A DNA stretch of 64,000 nt from Pestalotiopsis fici W106-1 (taxonomy: Eukaryota; Ascomycota; Sordariomycetes; Amphisphaeriales; Sporocadaceae). The stretch is from positions 1,617,077 to 1,681,076 of the forward strand of contig NW_006917095.1 in the NCBI RefSeq assembly GCF_000516985.1, given 5' to 3'. The notes under the pieces are model-generated. The model searched no databases. It was not told where the DNA came from and saw nothing but the letters and a program-made list of their open reading frames with translations. Positions 33,778 through 43,322 of the stretch are shown here, piece by piece; the stretch's first letter is position 1, and every line of letters starts with the position of its first letter. The position numbers were made by a program, and so were the translations under genes.

Positions 33778-34258
33778 TTATCACGTATAAGTGGCTGCAT
33801 TTTGTTGGGCGTTTGGAGTTCATAATGGGCTGTCATGATATAAAGACTCAAAATACCAACTATAGTTTGTGTTCTTTTTTCAATAATTGTCTGTACCTGG
33901 AGCCAGCCGTTGAGGAACATTTCCGATAAGCGATAAGCTTTTCCTGGGAATCTAATTTAGCCACTGGCAGCTTTTGTTACTGCTGCGGAACTACGCGCGC
34001 ACCCCACCGGCTTCATCCGCAGCGCTTCCCATCATCTTTCTAACCTTTACAGAGTACTTCGATGTTTCCAACTGCATGATCATTGTTTTGCATCACAACA
34101 CCACCACAAACCAGCGCTCTTTTTATTTCTGCAGCGTCGACCTCCTCGACCGATTCGCATAAAGAAAGCCTGTCTAGTCTGTACACCGTAATCTCACGAA
34201 CATCTGCTTTGTACACAACTCAAAGTTTCCCATTGCGACCAGTCACAATACCGCCAAG
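33778..34258. other. Spacer between Alb1 and Kin17
   Basis: 481 bp holding the Alb1 3' end and the Kin17 promoter, with C-rich leader sequence from about 34190. Nothing else seen. Confidence 0.45.
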
Positions 34259-35251
34259 ATGCCGAAAGCAGAGGCCGGTTCAGTCAAGGCGCTGAACAAT
34301 AAGATGAAATCCAAAGGTCTTCAGAGGCTGCGATGGTACTGCCAGGTCTGCGAGAAGCAGTGCCGCGACGAGAACGGCTTCAAGATGCACACACAGTCTG
34401 AATCACATGTGCGGCAGATGATGGTCGTGGGCGAAGATCCCAAGAAGGTCATCAATGAGTACAGTCGACAGTTTCAGCGGGACTTTATGCAGCTGCTGCG
34501 CACTGGCCACGGCGAGAAGCAAGTCAACATCAACCATTTCTACCAGGAGTACATTGCCAACAAGGAGCACATTCACATGAATGCTACCAAGTGGCCGAGT
34601 TTAACCGAGTTTGCAAAGTATCTCGGCCGCGAGGGCATCTGTAGAGTGGAAGAGAATGAGAAGGGCCTTCATATTGCATGGATCGACGACTCTCCAGAAG
34701 CCATGAGAAGAAGAGAGGCGGTGCGCCGAAAGGAAGCGCAAGACAAGGGTGATGAGGAGCGAGAGCAGCGAATGATCCGGGAACAGATCAAGCGGGCACA
34801 AAAAGAGGCGGAAACAAAGAGAGGCGCTGCGGATGACTCTGAAGAGACGGAAGCACGGGAGCTGAAGCGAGATGAGGGCGAGAAGATTAAGCTGTCTTTC
34901 GGTGCCAAACCCGCCACACAACAAGAAGCAAAGTCGGAAAGCCCTTCCAATGCTGAAGACCCGGCCAAAAATGCGGCTCAGACCGAAAGTGCATCTGAGA
35001 CCAAGTTGGATCCTCCGTCGGCTCCGATATCCTTAAAGTTAGGCGCAGCAAAGCCTCAACCCAAGAATGTGTTTGCTGCTGCCAAGAAGAATGCTCTTGC
35101 TGGCGGTGCCAAGAAACCCAACCCTTTCCAACAAGAAAAGAAGATGAGCGAGGCAGAGCGCATCATGAGAGAAGAAATGGAGAAAAATAAGAAGAGATCC
35201 AGCTCTGGCTTTGGAGGTTTCTCGATGAACAAGAAGCCGCGCACAGGCTAA
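34259..35251 (+). CDS. kin17: Kin17 zinc-finger / winged-helix nucleic-acid-binding protein
   Basis: Conserved nuclear protein linked to DNA replication, repair and pre-mRNA processing. Single exon, 330 aa. C2H2-type finger near the N-terminus: Cys28, Cys31, His44 and His50 (WYCQVCEKQCRDENGFKMHT), the same positions as in the human protein. Kin17 winged-helix domain about 51-160: DFMQLLRTGHGEKQVNINHF, HMNATKWPSLTEFAKYLGRE and KGLHIAWIDDSPEAMRR. A charged helix and a KLSFGAKP/SLKLG-type tail follow. The protein ends near 330 without the tandem SH3-like domain of the 393-residue human protein, as is usual in fungi. Confidence 0.93.
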   Translation: MPKAEAGSVKALNNKMKSKGLQRLRWYCQVCEKQCRDENGFKMHTQSESHVRQMMVVGEDPKKVINEYSRQFQRDFMQLLRTGHGEKQVNINHFYQEYIANKEHIHMNATKWPSLTEFAKYLGREGICRVEENEKGLHIAWIDDSPEAMRRREAVRRKEAQDKGDEEREQRMIREQIKRAQKEAETKRGAADDSEETEARELKRDEGEKIKLSFGAKPATQQEAKSESPSNAEDPAKNAAQTESASETKLDPPSAPISLKLGAAKPQPKNVFAAAKKNALAGGAKKPNPFQQEKKMSEAERIMREEMEKNKKRSSSGFGGFSMNKKPRTG

Positions 35252-36097
35252 CGTTCAGTATAGACAGAACCCGGCGTTTAGCGATGCATTCTTGAGGTTT
35301 TCAGCATTATGTATATCGGCGTTCACGGAAGAGCTTAGTAAAATAGATACCACTTTGTACCAGACATTTAGAGCATATTAGCGAAGATGATTCGTAGAAC
35401 TAAACCAAGCTTGATAAACTGATGTGGATATACCCATCGTACCCCATCACTCTTCTTTCATCACTTACATGACCCCGGTTGCGATTTTACACGCGCAGAG
35501 CCTTCACAGCAGCACTACATCAAGGTCTCCCAGACCATGTCAACATGTGAGTGACCTGTACTCAGGTGCAAACCTAGGTTAGATATCAGGGCCTTCATGG
35601 AGGTATTGAGAACTTGTTCAAATATCAACTATTCTAAATCCTGGCATGTGACTGTTGCTGAGCGGCTGCACATATTAGTAGGATAGCGAATTAACATAGT
35701 CGTTGTTCAATGATTTACAGCAGATTAGTGTCTAGAATGCAATATTCGATGTTCGATAAACTGTTTGGGGTTCTTCGGATTATAGAGCGACCAATAATAG
35801 ATTGAGGCGAGCTTCAGGGTATGTGCCAAGGATGCTAAGCCAAATGTGGATAAAAGCAGCTGCCAAAGACCCTCAGCTACGCAAGAAATCATACGAGATC
35901 TCCAAATAGCGTAACAGTGATATCGGGAACAGCAGGGGAGATAAAAACCCAAACCAAAAAAAAGTGTCGCAACACCACCTCTACCTTCAAACAAGCACAA
36001 ACAAATCACCAGTCACTGTCGGGAGATATCATCAATCAGTAAGCGCGTTACAAGACTCGATCACAAATCAGTTCTACAACACAGGCCAAGAGACACA
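35252..36097. other. Spacer between Kin17 and DUF4748 gene
   Basis: 846 bp, AT-rich, no supported gene. The minus-strand ORF at 35725-36009 has no homology I recognise. Confidence 0.45.
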
Positions 36098-36668
36098 ATG
36101 AATACTGTAAGTAATGGTCCATCCACCGGAGGCCAGCTTGCTCTGTGTACGTGCTGACGTCTTCTAGATTCGATCTTTCTGGTATGTTAAACATTGCCGA
36201 CCATGACGACAGATGACAGTTATCTGACTGCGATTGACATGCTAGGCTAGGATGGGGCTCCCTCTGCGTTGGTAAGTGAGGGAGGAAGCTCGTGGCATCG
36301 CCGTCGCTAGACTAACATTTATCATAGCTGGTGGTGGTGCATACTACTTTGCCAAGCAACAGATCAATGCCGACCGCGCCCAGCGACTTGAGGACTCGCG
36401 AAGAAAGAGACACATGATTGACTCTCTCGAGCACTCGCAAAACGTACCCAGCCACCCCGGATCCTCTTCCACCATGGGCTCTTCTCCTGCAACGACCAAC
36501 GGTACATCGCCGCGAACCGACCCGTCCGGCTCCCCGAGTCAAGAGGCAGGCACCGATCCAGCGCCTACGCGACATGCCCCAGCTACTGAAGGACAAAGAG
36601 TGTTTGAGAAGAGTAAATACGAGAGTACTACGCCTTTCAAAAGTCAGAAGGGGGATCGATTTTCGTAA
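36098..36668 (+). CDS. DUF4748-type small mitochondrial/membrane protein built from micro-exons
   Basis: Four exons: 36098-36106 (9 nt), 36168-36181 (14 nt), 36246-36271 (26 nt), 36328-36668 (341 nt). Introns of 61, 64 and 56 nt, all with GTAAGT or GTATGT donors and AG acceptors. Of two nested acceptors before exon 3, only GCTAG at 36245 keeps the frame. Product 129 aa: MNTIRSFWLGWGSLCVAGGG then AYYFAKQQINADRAQRLEDS, a short hydrophobic segment followed by a basic helix, matching the fungal DUF4748 family as I recall it. The rest is Ser/Pro/Thr-rich and ends KSQKGDRFS. No function is known; the N-terminus suggests a mitochondrial inner-membrane anchor (inference). Confidence 0.75.
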
Positions 36669-37529
36669 TTTGGGAGCATACGCCTTGTAGCATACACCCT
36701 GTACAATCACAAAAAGTGCGCTTTTGAGACGGAGAATATTGCTAGGTCTTGCGAATAGTTACACATTCGGCATGTAATTATCCGATTGCTCTGGTCAAGG
36801 AGAGTGGCTCTCCCAGAATGAATATTAAATAGGTGAGGATGGGGAAGGGCAGGACAGCTCTGTTTTGCAAATGTACTACTATTATCTTCTCAAACTCTTG
36901 AGTGACTCTTAAGAAATGATAGCAAAGCAAAGACCGTATATAGAACTCCCAATCAACCATTGCTCGTGGTTTTTTCGACATGCGTCACCAGTAAATGCGA
37001 ATAGAATCTGATTCATGCGATACCTATCTCGACGTCATCTAGAGACTCTGCCTTAATCTAGTACCTAAGCTGAACGGAGCACCCCCAAAGTCCCTCGCAA
37101 CCGAAGTGGGGCACGCGGGATTAGGTCCGTCATGCTTGCTGTACGTACCGTGAGCATTCACCTTAGCTCAGCAGTTCAGCTTACAGTGACCATCGGAATT
37201 GCCTAAGTGTTTTATGGCAAGTGACACGATCATGTAGTCCTATAAGGTAGGCTTTGTTTTCTTTGGTGCATCGAACTTGAATAATCTGCAGGCACGTCAA
37301 CCATCACCAGCTCAAAGGAGCACGTGTGATGCTTGATGGGTTCGTATCGTGTAATCAAGACAACTGACTTCAAGCATATTCACATCAGGGTAAAACTCTA
37401 CTATTTTTCGACCGAGAGTAGCCATCTTGTGGCACATACAGCCAAGAAATTAATCAAACGATCGATCATTCAATAGATAAGCAACTCTCTTTTATCATTT
37501 TATCATTAAGATATCTTGTCAAGAATGCC
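36669..37529. other. Convergent region before the DUF5672 pair
   Basis: 861 bp, AT-rich, without a supported gene. Confidence 0.45.
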
Positions 37530-38659
37530 TCACTCATAGCCTGGAGGGCATCTCTCTACTTCAAGTTTCATATCCATAATGAGGCTGAGCTCCGGGCAAT
37601 ATTCAAATATGGCCTTTCGCTGCGCAGGGTCTTTCCACACAGTGTCATTCCACACAGTGTCAGGCAGCACGCTGCCGCCATCTCGCAAATAGAAGCCCAT
37701 AACACCAGCGACATAAGCATGCTCAATGGCAAGTTGATCCTTTAAATCATATGCCACCCGGGCGCCTGGTAACGTCCTTATCTTGTTTCCGAACCACTCG
37801 TCTTCGGGCCATGAATCATTGACGCGCCTCTGAGACATCAACATAGTCTTTATAGTTGATACCTTACGGAGAGACAGCCCACCATTGCTGAAAGCTTTAT
37901 CCTCTGGTGATCTTGCGGGTACACTTTAGTTCACATGGGTCTCTTCTATATTGCTTGCGATAGAACTTACCCCAGCGTTCCCACCCAATCCCAACCTAAC
38001 CAGTCGTTGAGACTTGACCCCGAATTTGCGCACAGAATGCTATCAGCGTCATACCGTAACAGCCACTCCACGTCAGGCAGAAATTCCTCGTAAAACCGTC
38101 TGTCAGTGAGAGCTCGATAGACGCCTTCCTTGCTTTCGATATACCAAGGCTCGGGAAGGGTCATGAGTTTCAGTTTTCCCAGAGCCTGCTGGTATCTGGT
38201 GGAATGACTTTGACTGACACTCGAGACTGACTCGCTGGATCCGATAAAGACAAAATGCCAGTCGGAAGGTACCACGGAAATCATATGAAGGAGTTGTGGG
38301 ACAAGGTATGGTAATGGGCGAGGTTCGATTAGAAGGACGACCTTAGATGTATTGTAGACGGATCGAGTATCTAAGACAGCATCAGAGACTTTTTTTTTTT
38401 TTCTCAAAACCGCTCTTCATATACAGCGAAGATTTCTATTTGGCCATGTAAGACCTACTTTGGAATGATGGTATTTGAGGTCGATGATACGGAATAAAGC
38501 TTATGGTATACCGTCTAAATCAGAAGTCAAATAAGGAACTTGAGTATTCATTGGAACGTGGTGGGCATACAAGATGGCTAGCGACAATACCAGAAGCGTT
38601 GTGAGCCTTGTCAATGTGCGAATGCCCACGAATGGCGAGCTTCTAGCAGCAAGGACCAT
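37530..38659 (-). CDS. DUF5672 glycosyltransferase-like type II membrane protein (copy A)
   Basis: Exons 38659-38512, 38370-37971 and 37911-37530; introns 38371-38511 (141 nt) and 37912-37970 (59 nt, GTAAGT donor); product 309 aa. Exon 1 encodes a signal anchor (TLTRLTTLLVLSLAILYAHH, about 15-34), so the catalytic part should face the secretory lumen. DUF5672 marks: NTSKVVLLIEPRPLPYLVPQ, DWHFVFIGSSES, the acidic RYDADSILCANS (DxD-like), GWDWVGTLG, SNGGLSLRKVS and WPEDEWFG. The family looks like a GT-A-fold glycosyltransferase; donor and acceptor are unknown. A run of 13 T lies inside intron 1 (38390-38402) and would look like a frameshift if that intron were missed. Confidence 0.75.
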
Positions 38660-39248
38660 AGCTACGATTGCGGTTGCGGTTGCGGTAACACCGCATGGAA
38701 AAATCGCGTCGCCTGAAGGACAACTGATCAGAACATGAACACCAATGAGAGATTATTGGCCATGGAGAAAGGTATACATATTTTGGAGTTCCAGGCTTTG
38801 CGGTATGTTGTCTCGAGAAATGTGGAAAAAGAACCACTCCTAGAGTATCCATTAAATTGGGCAATTGAAGGTTACTGAAGACGCAACATGTTAGTTAGAA
38901 TCAAACCTGCAGGTACCGCTTGGCGATCCGTGCATATAAGGAGCTGCATTATGTGAAGTGAAGTTGAACAATGTATTGTTGCTGTTGGACCAACTAACCT
39001 AGTAATGATGCTTGGAAACAATTCAATAGCCAATGGTTTGATTCGGACATGGTTCTACATATCGGCTCCTCACCGAACTATCCAAAAGTTACAAAGCATG
39101 GCGGCCCTGTTGCAATTCTATAAGCCTTGGATCCTGGATAGGTAGCAATGTGGACGCTTACCACGGCTTCAATCCATACGACCAATATGATTGGCATCAG
39201 TAACACTTTCAGTAGTTTTTTTTTTTTTTTTCAAATTACTATTATATT
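38660..39248. other. Spacer between the two DUF5672 genes
   Basis: 589 bp, AT-rich, with T16 at 39216-39231 directly 3' of copy B. No gene seen. Confidence 0.5.
39216..39231 (-). repeat. Genomic A16 tract (minus strand) 17 nt after the copy B stop codon
   Basis: Sixteen T on the plus strand, that is A16 on the coding strand of the intronless DUF5672 copy B. Either a retrocopy tail or one of several long A/T runs in this AT-rich island (others at 38390-38402 and 40411-40429). Confidence 0.6.
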
Positions 39249-40229
39249 TCACCAGACTATATAGCAATCATCTGGTATAAACTTTGCAGCATCCATAGCC
39301 AGTATCATTTTAATCTCCGGACAGTAATTCCAGATATGATTCCTCAGCTCTGGCGTACCCCAGATATCGCTGCCAAAAGTCGTTCCGCTGCCTCCAATAT
39401 GGTAACCCATTGGCTCGTAAAAAGCCGAATGTGAGTCTTCAGCGCCGTCAAGAAAGTTGCCATGTACTGAACTTGGATCCGCAGTCACACCAGCGTAAGT
39501 CTCCCCAGCAAAACTCAACGACGTTGTAAAGTTGGCCATTTTTGCGCCGTGTCGATGAGCAAGTCTTTTTGAAAACCACACATCTTCGGGTTCAGATCCG
39601 TCCACCCTAGTTTGGGTACGTAAAACCTCAATGATACTGCTGACACGACGCAGAGATAGTCCACCATTGCCTCCATAATGATGACTGACGTTCCATGGTG
39701 CACCGATCCAGTCAAATTCAAGATAGTCGTCGATACTTCGACGACTATTGGCGCAAATGATACTGTCGGTCTGGAATACCAAAACCCATTCGGCTGGCCG
39801 CAGTACAGTTTCGTATAACCAGAGACTAGTCAGGAATCGACTAATCATTTCTTGACTGGCAGTACTCATATTTGACGGGATATATTTCAAGTCGAGCTTG
39901 CCGTTGGTAACATGTTCACGAATTGCGGCAGACTTATTGATATGTGCAACTGAGTCAATCGAACCCATAAACATGAATCGCCAATCTGGGGGTAGGACAT
40001 AGATGAAATGTAGTAAGAGGGGCGCAAGACTCGGCATAACGCGATCCTCAATGAGCAGAGCGACTTTGCTGGCATTATATGGTGTTTCTGGCATTCTTGA
40101 TTGTTCATAATCGTTTTTGGACTTTGCAAGCATATCCACGGTCTCGTACATAGCCCATAGACCTGTTAACCTAAATCTCTTTATAAGCATCATACACCAT
40201 GAACATTGACAAAAAGTTGCTTTTACCAT
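39249..40229 (-). CDS. DUF5672 glycosyltransferase-like protein (copy B), intronless, no clear signal anchor
   Basis: Paralogue of copy A on the same strand. Open as one exon of 326 aa from the ATG at 40229. Family marks: NASKVALLIEDRVMPSLAPL, DWRFMFMGSIDS, VLVFQTDSIICANSRRSID, FDWIGAPWNVSHHYGGNGGL, SLRRVSSI, EPEDVWFSKRL, and a longer C-terminal part with GYHIGG than copy A. The intron that splits copy A after its WVGTLG segment is absent here. The first ~45 residues (MVKATFCQCSWCMMLIKRFR) are Cys/Met-rich, do not resemble the copy A signal anchor and may be a misread 5' end: an AG acceptor just before ETPYNASK matches the copy A exon border, so an unseen upstream exon remains possible. Confidence 0.65.
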   Translation of the reverse strand: MVKATFCQCSWCMMLIKRFRLTGLWAMYETVDMLAKSKNDYEQSRMPETPYNASKVALLIEDRVMPSLAPLLLHFIYVLPPDWRFMFMGSIDSVAHINKSAAIREHVTNGKLDLKYIPSNMSTASQEMISRFLTSLWLYETVLRPAEWVLVFQTDSIICANSRRSIDDYLEFDWIGAPWNVSHHYGGNGGLSLRRVSSIIEVLRTQTRVDGSEPEDVWFSKRLAHRHGAKMANFTTSLSFAGETYAGVTADPSSVHGNFLDGAEDSHSAFYEPMGYHIGGSGTTFGSDIWGTPELRNHIWNYCPEIKMILAMDAAKFIPDDCYIVW

Positions 40230-40846
40230 AACACAAAACCGCACATTCGTCGTATACGCTTATTTCCAAGCATACCTAGTGTATACATCATCGCCACCAG
40301 CTTTCCCGTATGCCTTTTGCATTTACTGGAGTCCAGTATTATGAGTCTAAGAATCTTCAAATCCCGATACACAGTGGAGTAGGGAAAGACTCTCAAAGGA
40401 GAAAAGCCAGAAAAAAAAAAAAAAAAAAAGAACTCTCACTTCAATTCGATAGCATCTTGTTCATGGGTGAACGCCTCGAGTTATGTCAAAGCCGATTGCA
40501 GAATGCGCTTGAATTCGAATGCCCTCTGGCCCATAATCTAAGATCATTGTTACCATGTATATCAGATCATCCAGGGTGTACATCAGATCAGCCAGGGTGT
40601 GCTTTAGATCAGTTAGGATGTATACACCGCTGTATGATTGGCCGTTTTACGCAGGTTGTTCTTGCTTGGTCCTTGGGCTCAAGGCTGGCATAACGACCAG
40701 CTCTTTCTGTTGGCCGCTTTTTGATAATACGGTCAAGGCGCGGCTCTTTGGTCTTGGTATATAAGTTGATAGAGTAGTATTTGTCCAAACGATGCAAATC
40801 ATTCCTACAACGCATTCTCTCGCAGACATAGCATTATCCCTTTACA
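40230..40846. other. Divergent region between copy B and the signal-peptide ORF
   Basis: 617 bp with A19 (40411-40429) and a 21-bp tandem repeat (40561-40623). The ORF at 40310-40693 runs through both low-complexity parts and is probably not a gene. Confidence 0.5.
40561..40623. repeat. Three tandem copies of a 21-bp unit
   Basis: Units at 40561-40581, 40582-40602 and 40603-40623, each of the form ATCAGATCA-CCAGGGTGTRC. Units 1 and 2 differ at two positions; unit 3 is more diverged. The period is a multiple of three, so any frame stays open and reads as Cys-rich heptads (SDHPGCT, SDQPGCA, LDQLGCI). Confidence 0.85.
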
Positions 40847-40990
40847 ATGAAAGTCTCGATTTCCCTGTTCATTTCGCTGTTAACTATTTTAGTTAATAGC
40901 AGTGCCGTACCCACCATCGAAGTGCGAATGCCTCAGCCTAGTCGCCCGTCGGCTGCCATCGACGTTGAGGATGTGAATAATCAGGCTTAA
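40847..40990 (+). CDS. Signal-peptide ORF, 47 aa; candidate small secreted protein, possibly the front of a broken gene
   Basis: ATG at 40847, TAA at 40988-40990. The start MKVSISLFISLLTILVNSSA is a textbook signal peptide with cleavage expected near SSA-VP, followed by a polar 27-residue tail ending VEDVNNQA. The same frame reopens directly after the TAA (TGAYHAKSNTTVLYRWSVAQ) and an ORF with four Cys-containing segments continues at 41111-41416. This could be a real short secreted peptide or the first part of a longer secreted-protein gene with a nonsense mutation. I do not recognise the family. AT-rich surroundings beside the DUF5672 pair. Confidence 0.4.
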   Translation: MKVSISLFISLLTILVNSSAVPTIEVRMPQPSRPSAAIDVEDVNNQA

Positions 40991-41419
40991 ACGGGTGCTT
41001 ACCATGCGAAGTCCAATACGACGGTCCTATACCGCTGGTCGGTCGCTCAATCGGCCTTGGAAAACCGGATGTGTGAGCAAAACTTTATCCTTCTATGACG
41101 GGCAATTTTAGTGACTCGTATCAGCAACACTCTCAAAGTATTAGTGAATGCCTTCTGGGGGCAGTGGTTGCAATGTCACGAAGTGGAAGATGGCATTAAT
41201 GCTCATATAAAACAATGGACGTTTGGTTTGAACTTTGAAGAAGACATAGTTAGGCGAGAGACGTATTGTGCATATCAATATATTCCGTTGACTAATTTAT
41301 GGCCTGCCGGAATTTCATATCTTGAAGAACGGGATCTGTATGTAACAAGGTCTTCCAATGGAACGTCAGGTCACCATATGCTATGCAGACTGATTCTTGC
41401 AGCAGAGCTGCGCTAACTA
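40991..41419 (+). pseudogene. Reopened frame downstream of the signal-peptide ORF; possible decayed remainder
   Basis: In frame with 40847 after one TAA, then open to 41098. A 39-nt GTGAGC...TTTTAG interval (41073-41111) would restore the frame into 41112-41416, but 39 nt is below the usual intron size here. The last part reads VNAFWGQWLQCHEVEDGINA, WTFGLNFEEDIVRRETYCAY and ERDLYVTRSSNG, which looks like folded-protein sequence rather than noise, yet I know no family for it. Real exon structure, sequencing error or decay cannot be told apart by eye. Confidence 0.3.
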
Positions 41420-41603
41420 ATCCCTCGTGTGGCGCTAATGGCCACAGTGGCTGTGCGCGGCACTGCTGCGCGTTGCCTTACGCTAGGACTTTCAATTCCG
41501 CCCTCGGCTTGCTGCCACCAAGACTACTACAACCAGAGAGCAAACCACGTTCATTGTGACTCAAGACCAGCATCATCAGGTTGTATGTGCCTGTAGTAGT
41601 GAC
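41420..41603. other. Upstream region of the CHERP-like gene
   Basis: Short spacer; composition returns to balanced GC, marking the right edge of the AT-rich DUF5672 island. Confidence 0.4.
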
Positions 41604-43322
41604 ATGATGGCATCGCCTCAGCTTGCGATTGCCAAGGTGTCGTTCTCTGCTGTTCTACTTCGTCCCGATCCTGTTTCCTGCTCGCGCGCCGACATCGACG
41701 ACTTCCTTGGCCAGCTCGACGCGACCCTTCTGCGGTGCTCTCCAGCCAACGTTCAGGTTTGAGAAATAATCTTGACATTGTTAGTGTCTGTGCGACAACT
41801 AAAATCATCGTCACATTAGAAAAGCAAGCAATGGATACTGCATCATGTAGTGCAGTCACCAAAGCGAATTGCTGCACTGGGAAAATATCTTACCGCCCTG
41901 GCCAGCTCCTTCAATGTCGACCTCGCAGCTAGCAGAAAGGCTCGGGAGCCTTCATCGAAACGGAAGCGACTGCACATTTTGTTTCTCTTGAGTGATGTGC
42001 TATACCATGTCTGTGTCAAGCAGAGAGAAGGCAGCTTTTCTACCCAACTAGAATCTTTTCTGCCGTCGCTGGTCCAGAGCGCTGCTGCATTTGCAAATTG
42101 CCCGAAGCACGCCAAGAAGATATCCGACCTCATCGACCTGTGGAACGAGGAGAAATACTTTTCGTCTACATTCATCCACAAGCTGCAAAACACTGCTCGG
42201 GATGCGCCCAACTCAGATCATGGGTCAACTCAACATGGTGACACTGACAGTGCTCCAGCGCCCGGCACGAAGCTCTCCAAGGATGTCCCATACGTCATGC
42301 CTGCCATGCACGGAGATGCGAATGTCCCGTGGTACGACCTGCCTGCTGCCAACTGGCTTCCCGTTATTGAGCCAAACTCGACACGACCAATGAATCCGTC
42401 CATGATCAAACCGCTCCAGCTAGTGCCGGGACCTGCAGACAAGAGTTTGGTTCAAGCTGTGCAAAGTCTGTTAGCCGACGTGGATCGTATATATGCCAAA
42501 GACTCGTCTTTTGGTGACCACCCATCTGACGACTTGGATATGCTGGGCCAACGATTTGTTCTTGATGGAGCAACAGGCCATATGGTCGGAGGCCAGACGT
42601 ATTATGGATGGTCACGCGATTTCTGTCAAAAGATGAAGCAACGTCGAAAGAAGAAGACCAATTGCTCAGAGGGCGATGACCGTGGACGAAGCCTCTCCCG
42701 ATCGGCGTCTCGGAGCATCAGTCGCAGCCTCTCACGGCCTGCTTTCAAGAGGCAGCGGGCTCCAGACTCCCGTAGCCGCAGTAGGACCCAGAGTAGAGAT
42801 CGCAGTCGCCGACGCAGCTTTAGTAGAGATCGCTACCGGCGACGCTCATTCAGTAGATCGCGGTCTTCATCTGTACGAAGGCCTCGTCGATACTCGCGTT
42901 CACGCTCACGTTCACAAGACTACGGCCCACCGCCTAATCCAGGTCCGCCTCGGGACCATAACAAGCCCGATTACAATGGCCATCATCAAAATTCTTCCAA
43001 TTTGACTCCCCAACCGCCGTTTCCTGCCCCAAACTTCCCGTTTGGTGTCAGTCCTCCCCCTCCGCCGCCCAACTGGCAAGGCCCTTGGCCTCCCCCTCCC
43101 CCTCCACAAATGGCGGGAGCAAACTGGATGTCAAGCATGTCTATGCCCATCCCACCACCTGCGCATGCTGGATGGGCTCCAGCGCCTCCACCACCGCCTC
43201 CATCGGTATCGCCACTCGATCACCAGCAAGGCTATAATCAATTCCAGCAAGGGCATCATGGCTCTCGTGGAGATTACAGAGGCGGACGGGGTGGCTATCG
43301 GGGGAATCGCGGTGGTTGGTAA
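41604..43322 (+). CDS. CID-domain RS protein, CHERP-like
   Basis: Probable RNA-processing factor. Exons 41604-41756 and 41856-43322; intron 41757-41855 (99 nt, weak GTTTGA donor, TGCAG acceptor); product 539 aa. The CTD-interacting (CID) helical domain spans about 15-165: ADIDDFLGQLDATLLRCSP, RLHILFLLSDVLYHVCVKQ, CPKHAKKISDLIDLWNEEKY. A middle part VPYVMPAMHGDANVPWYDLP and HMVGGQTYYGWSRDFCQKMK resembles animal CHERP. Then an RS domain (SRSRSRTQSRDRSRRRSFSR), a polyproline stretch with runs of five to seven Pro, and an RGG tail (RGGRGGYRGNRGGW). CID domains bind the RNA polymerase II C-terminal repeats and CHERP is a U2-linked splicing factor; the function here is inferred from that. Confidence 0.8.

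Noticed and set aside
38370..38430. Apparent frameshift at the T13 run in DUF5672 copy A
   Set aside because: The run lies within a 141-nt intron; splicing 38512 to 38370 joins a signal-anchor exon to the conserved domain in frame.
40310..40693. 127-aa ORF across A19 and the 21-bp repeat
   Set aside because: Lysine run and Cys heptads come from low-complexity DNA; no signal peptide or homology.
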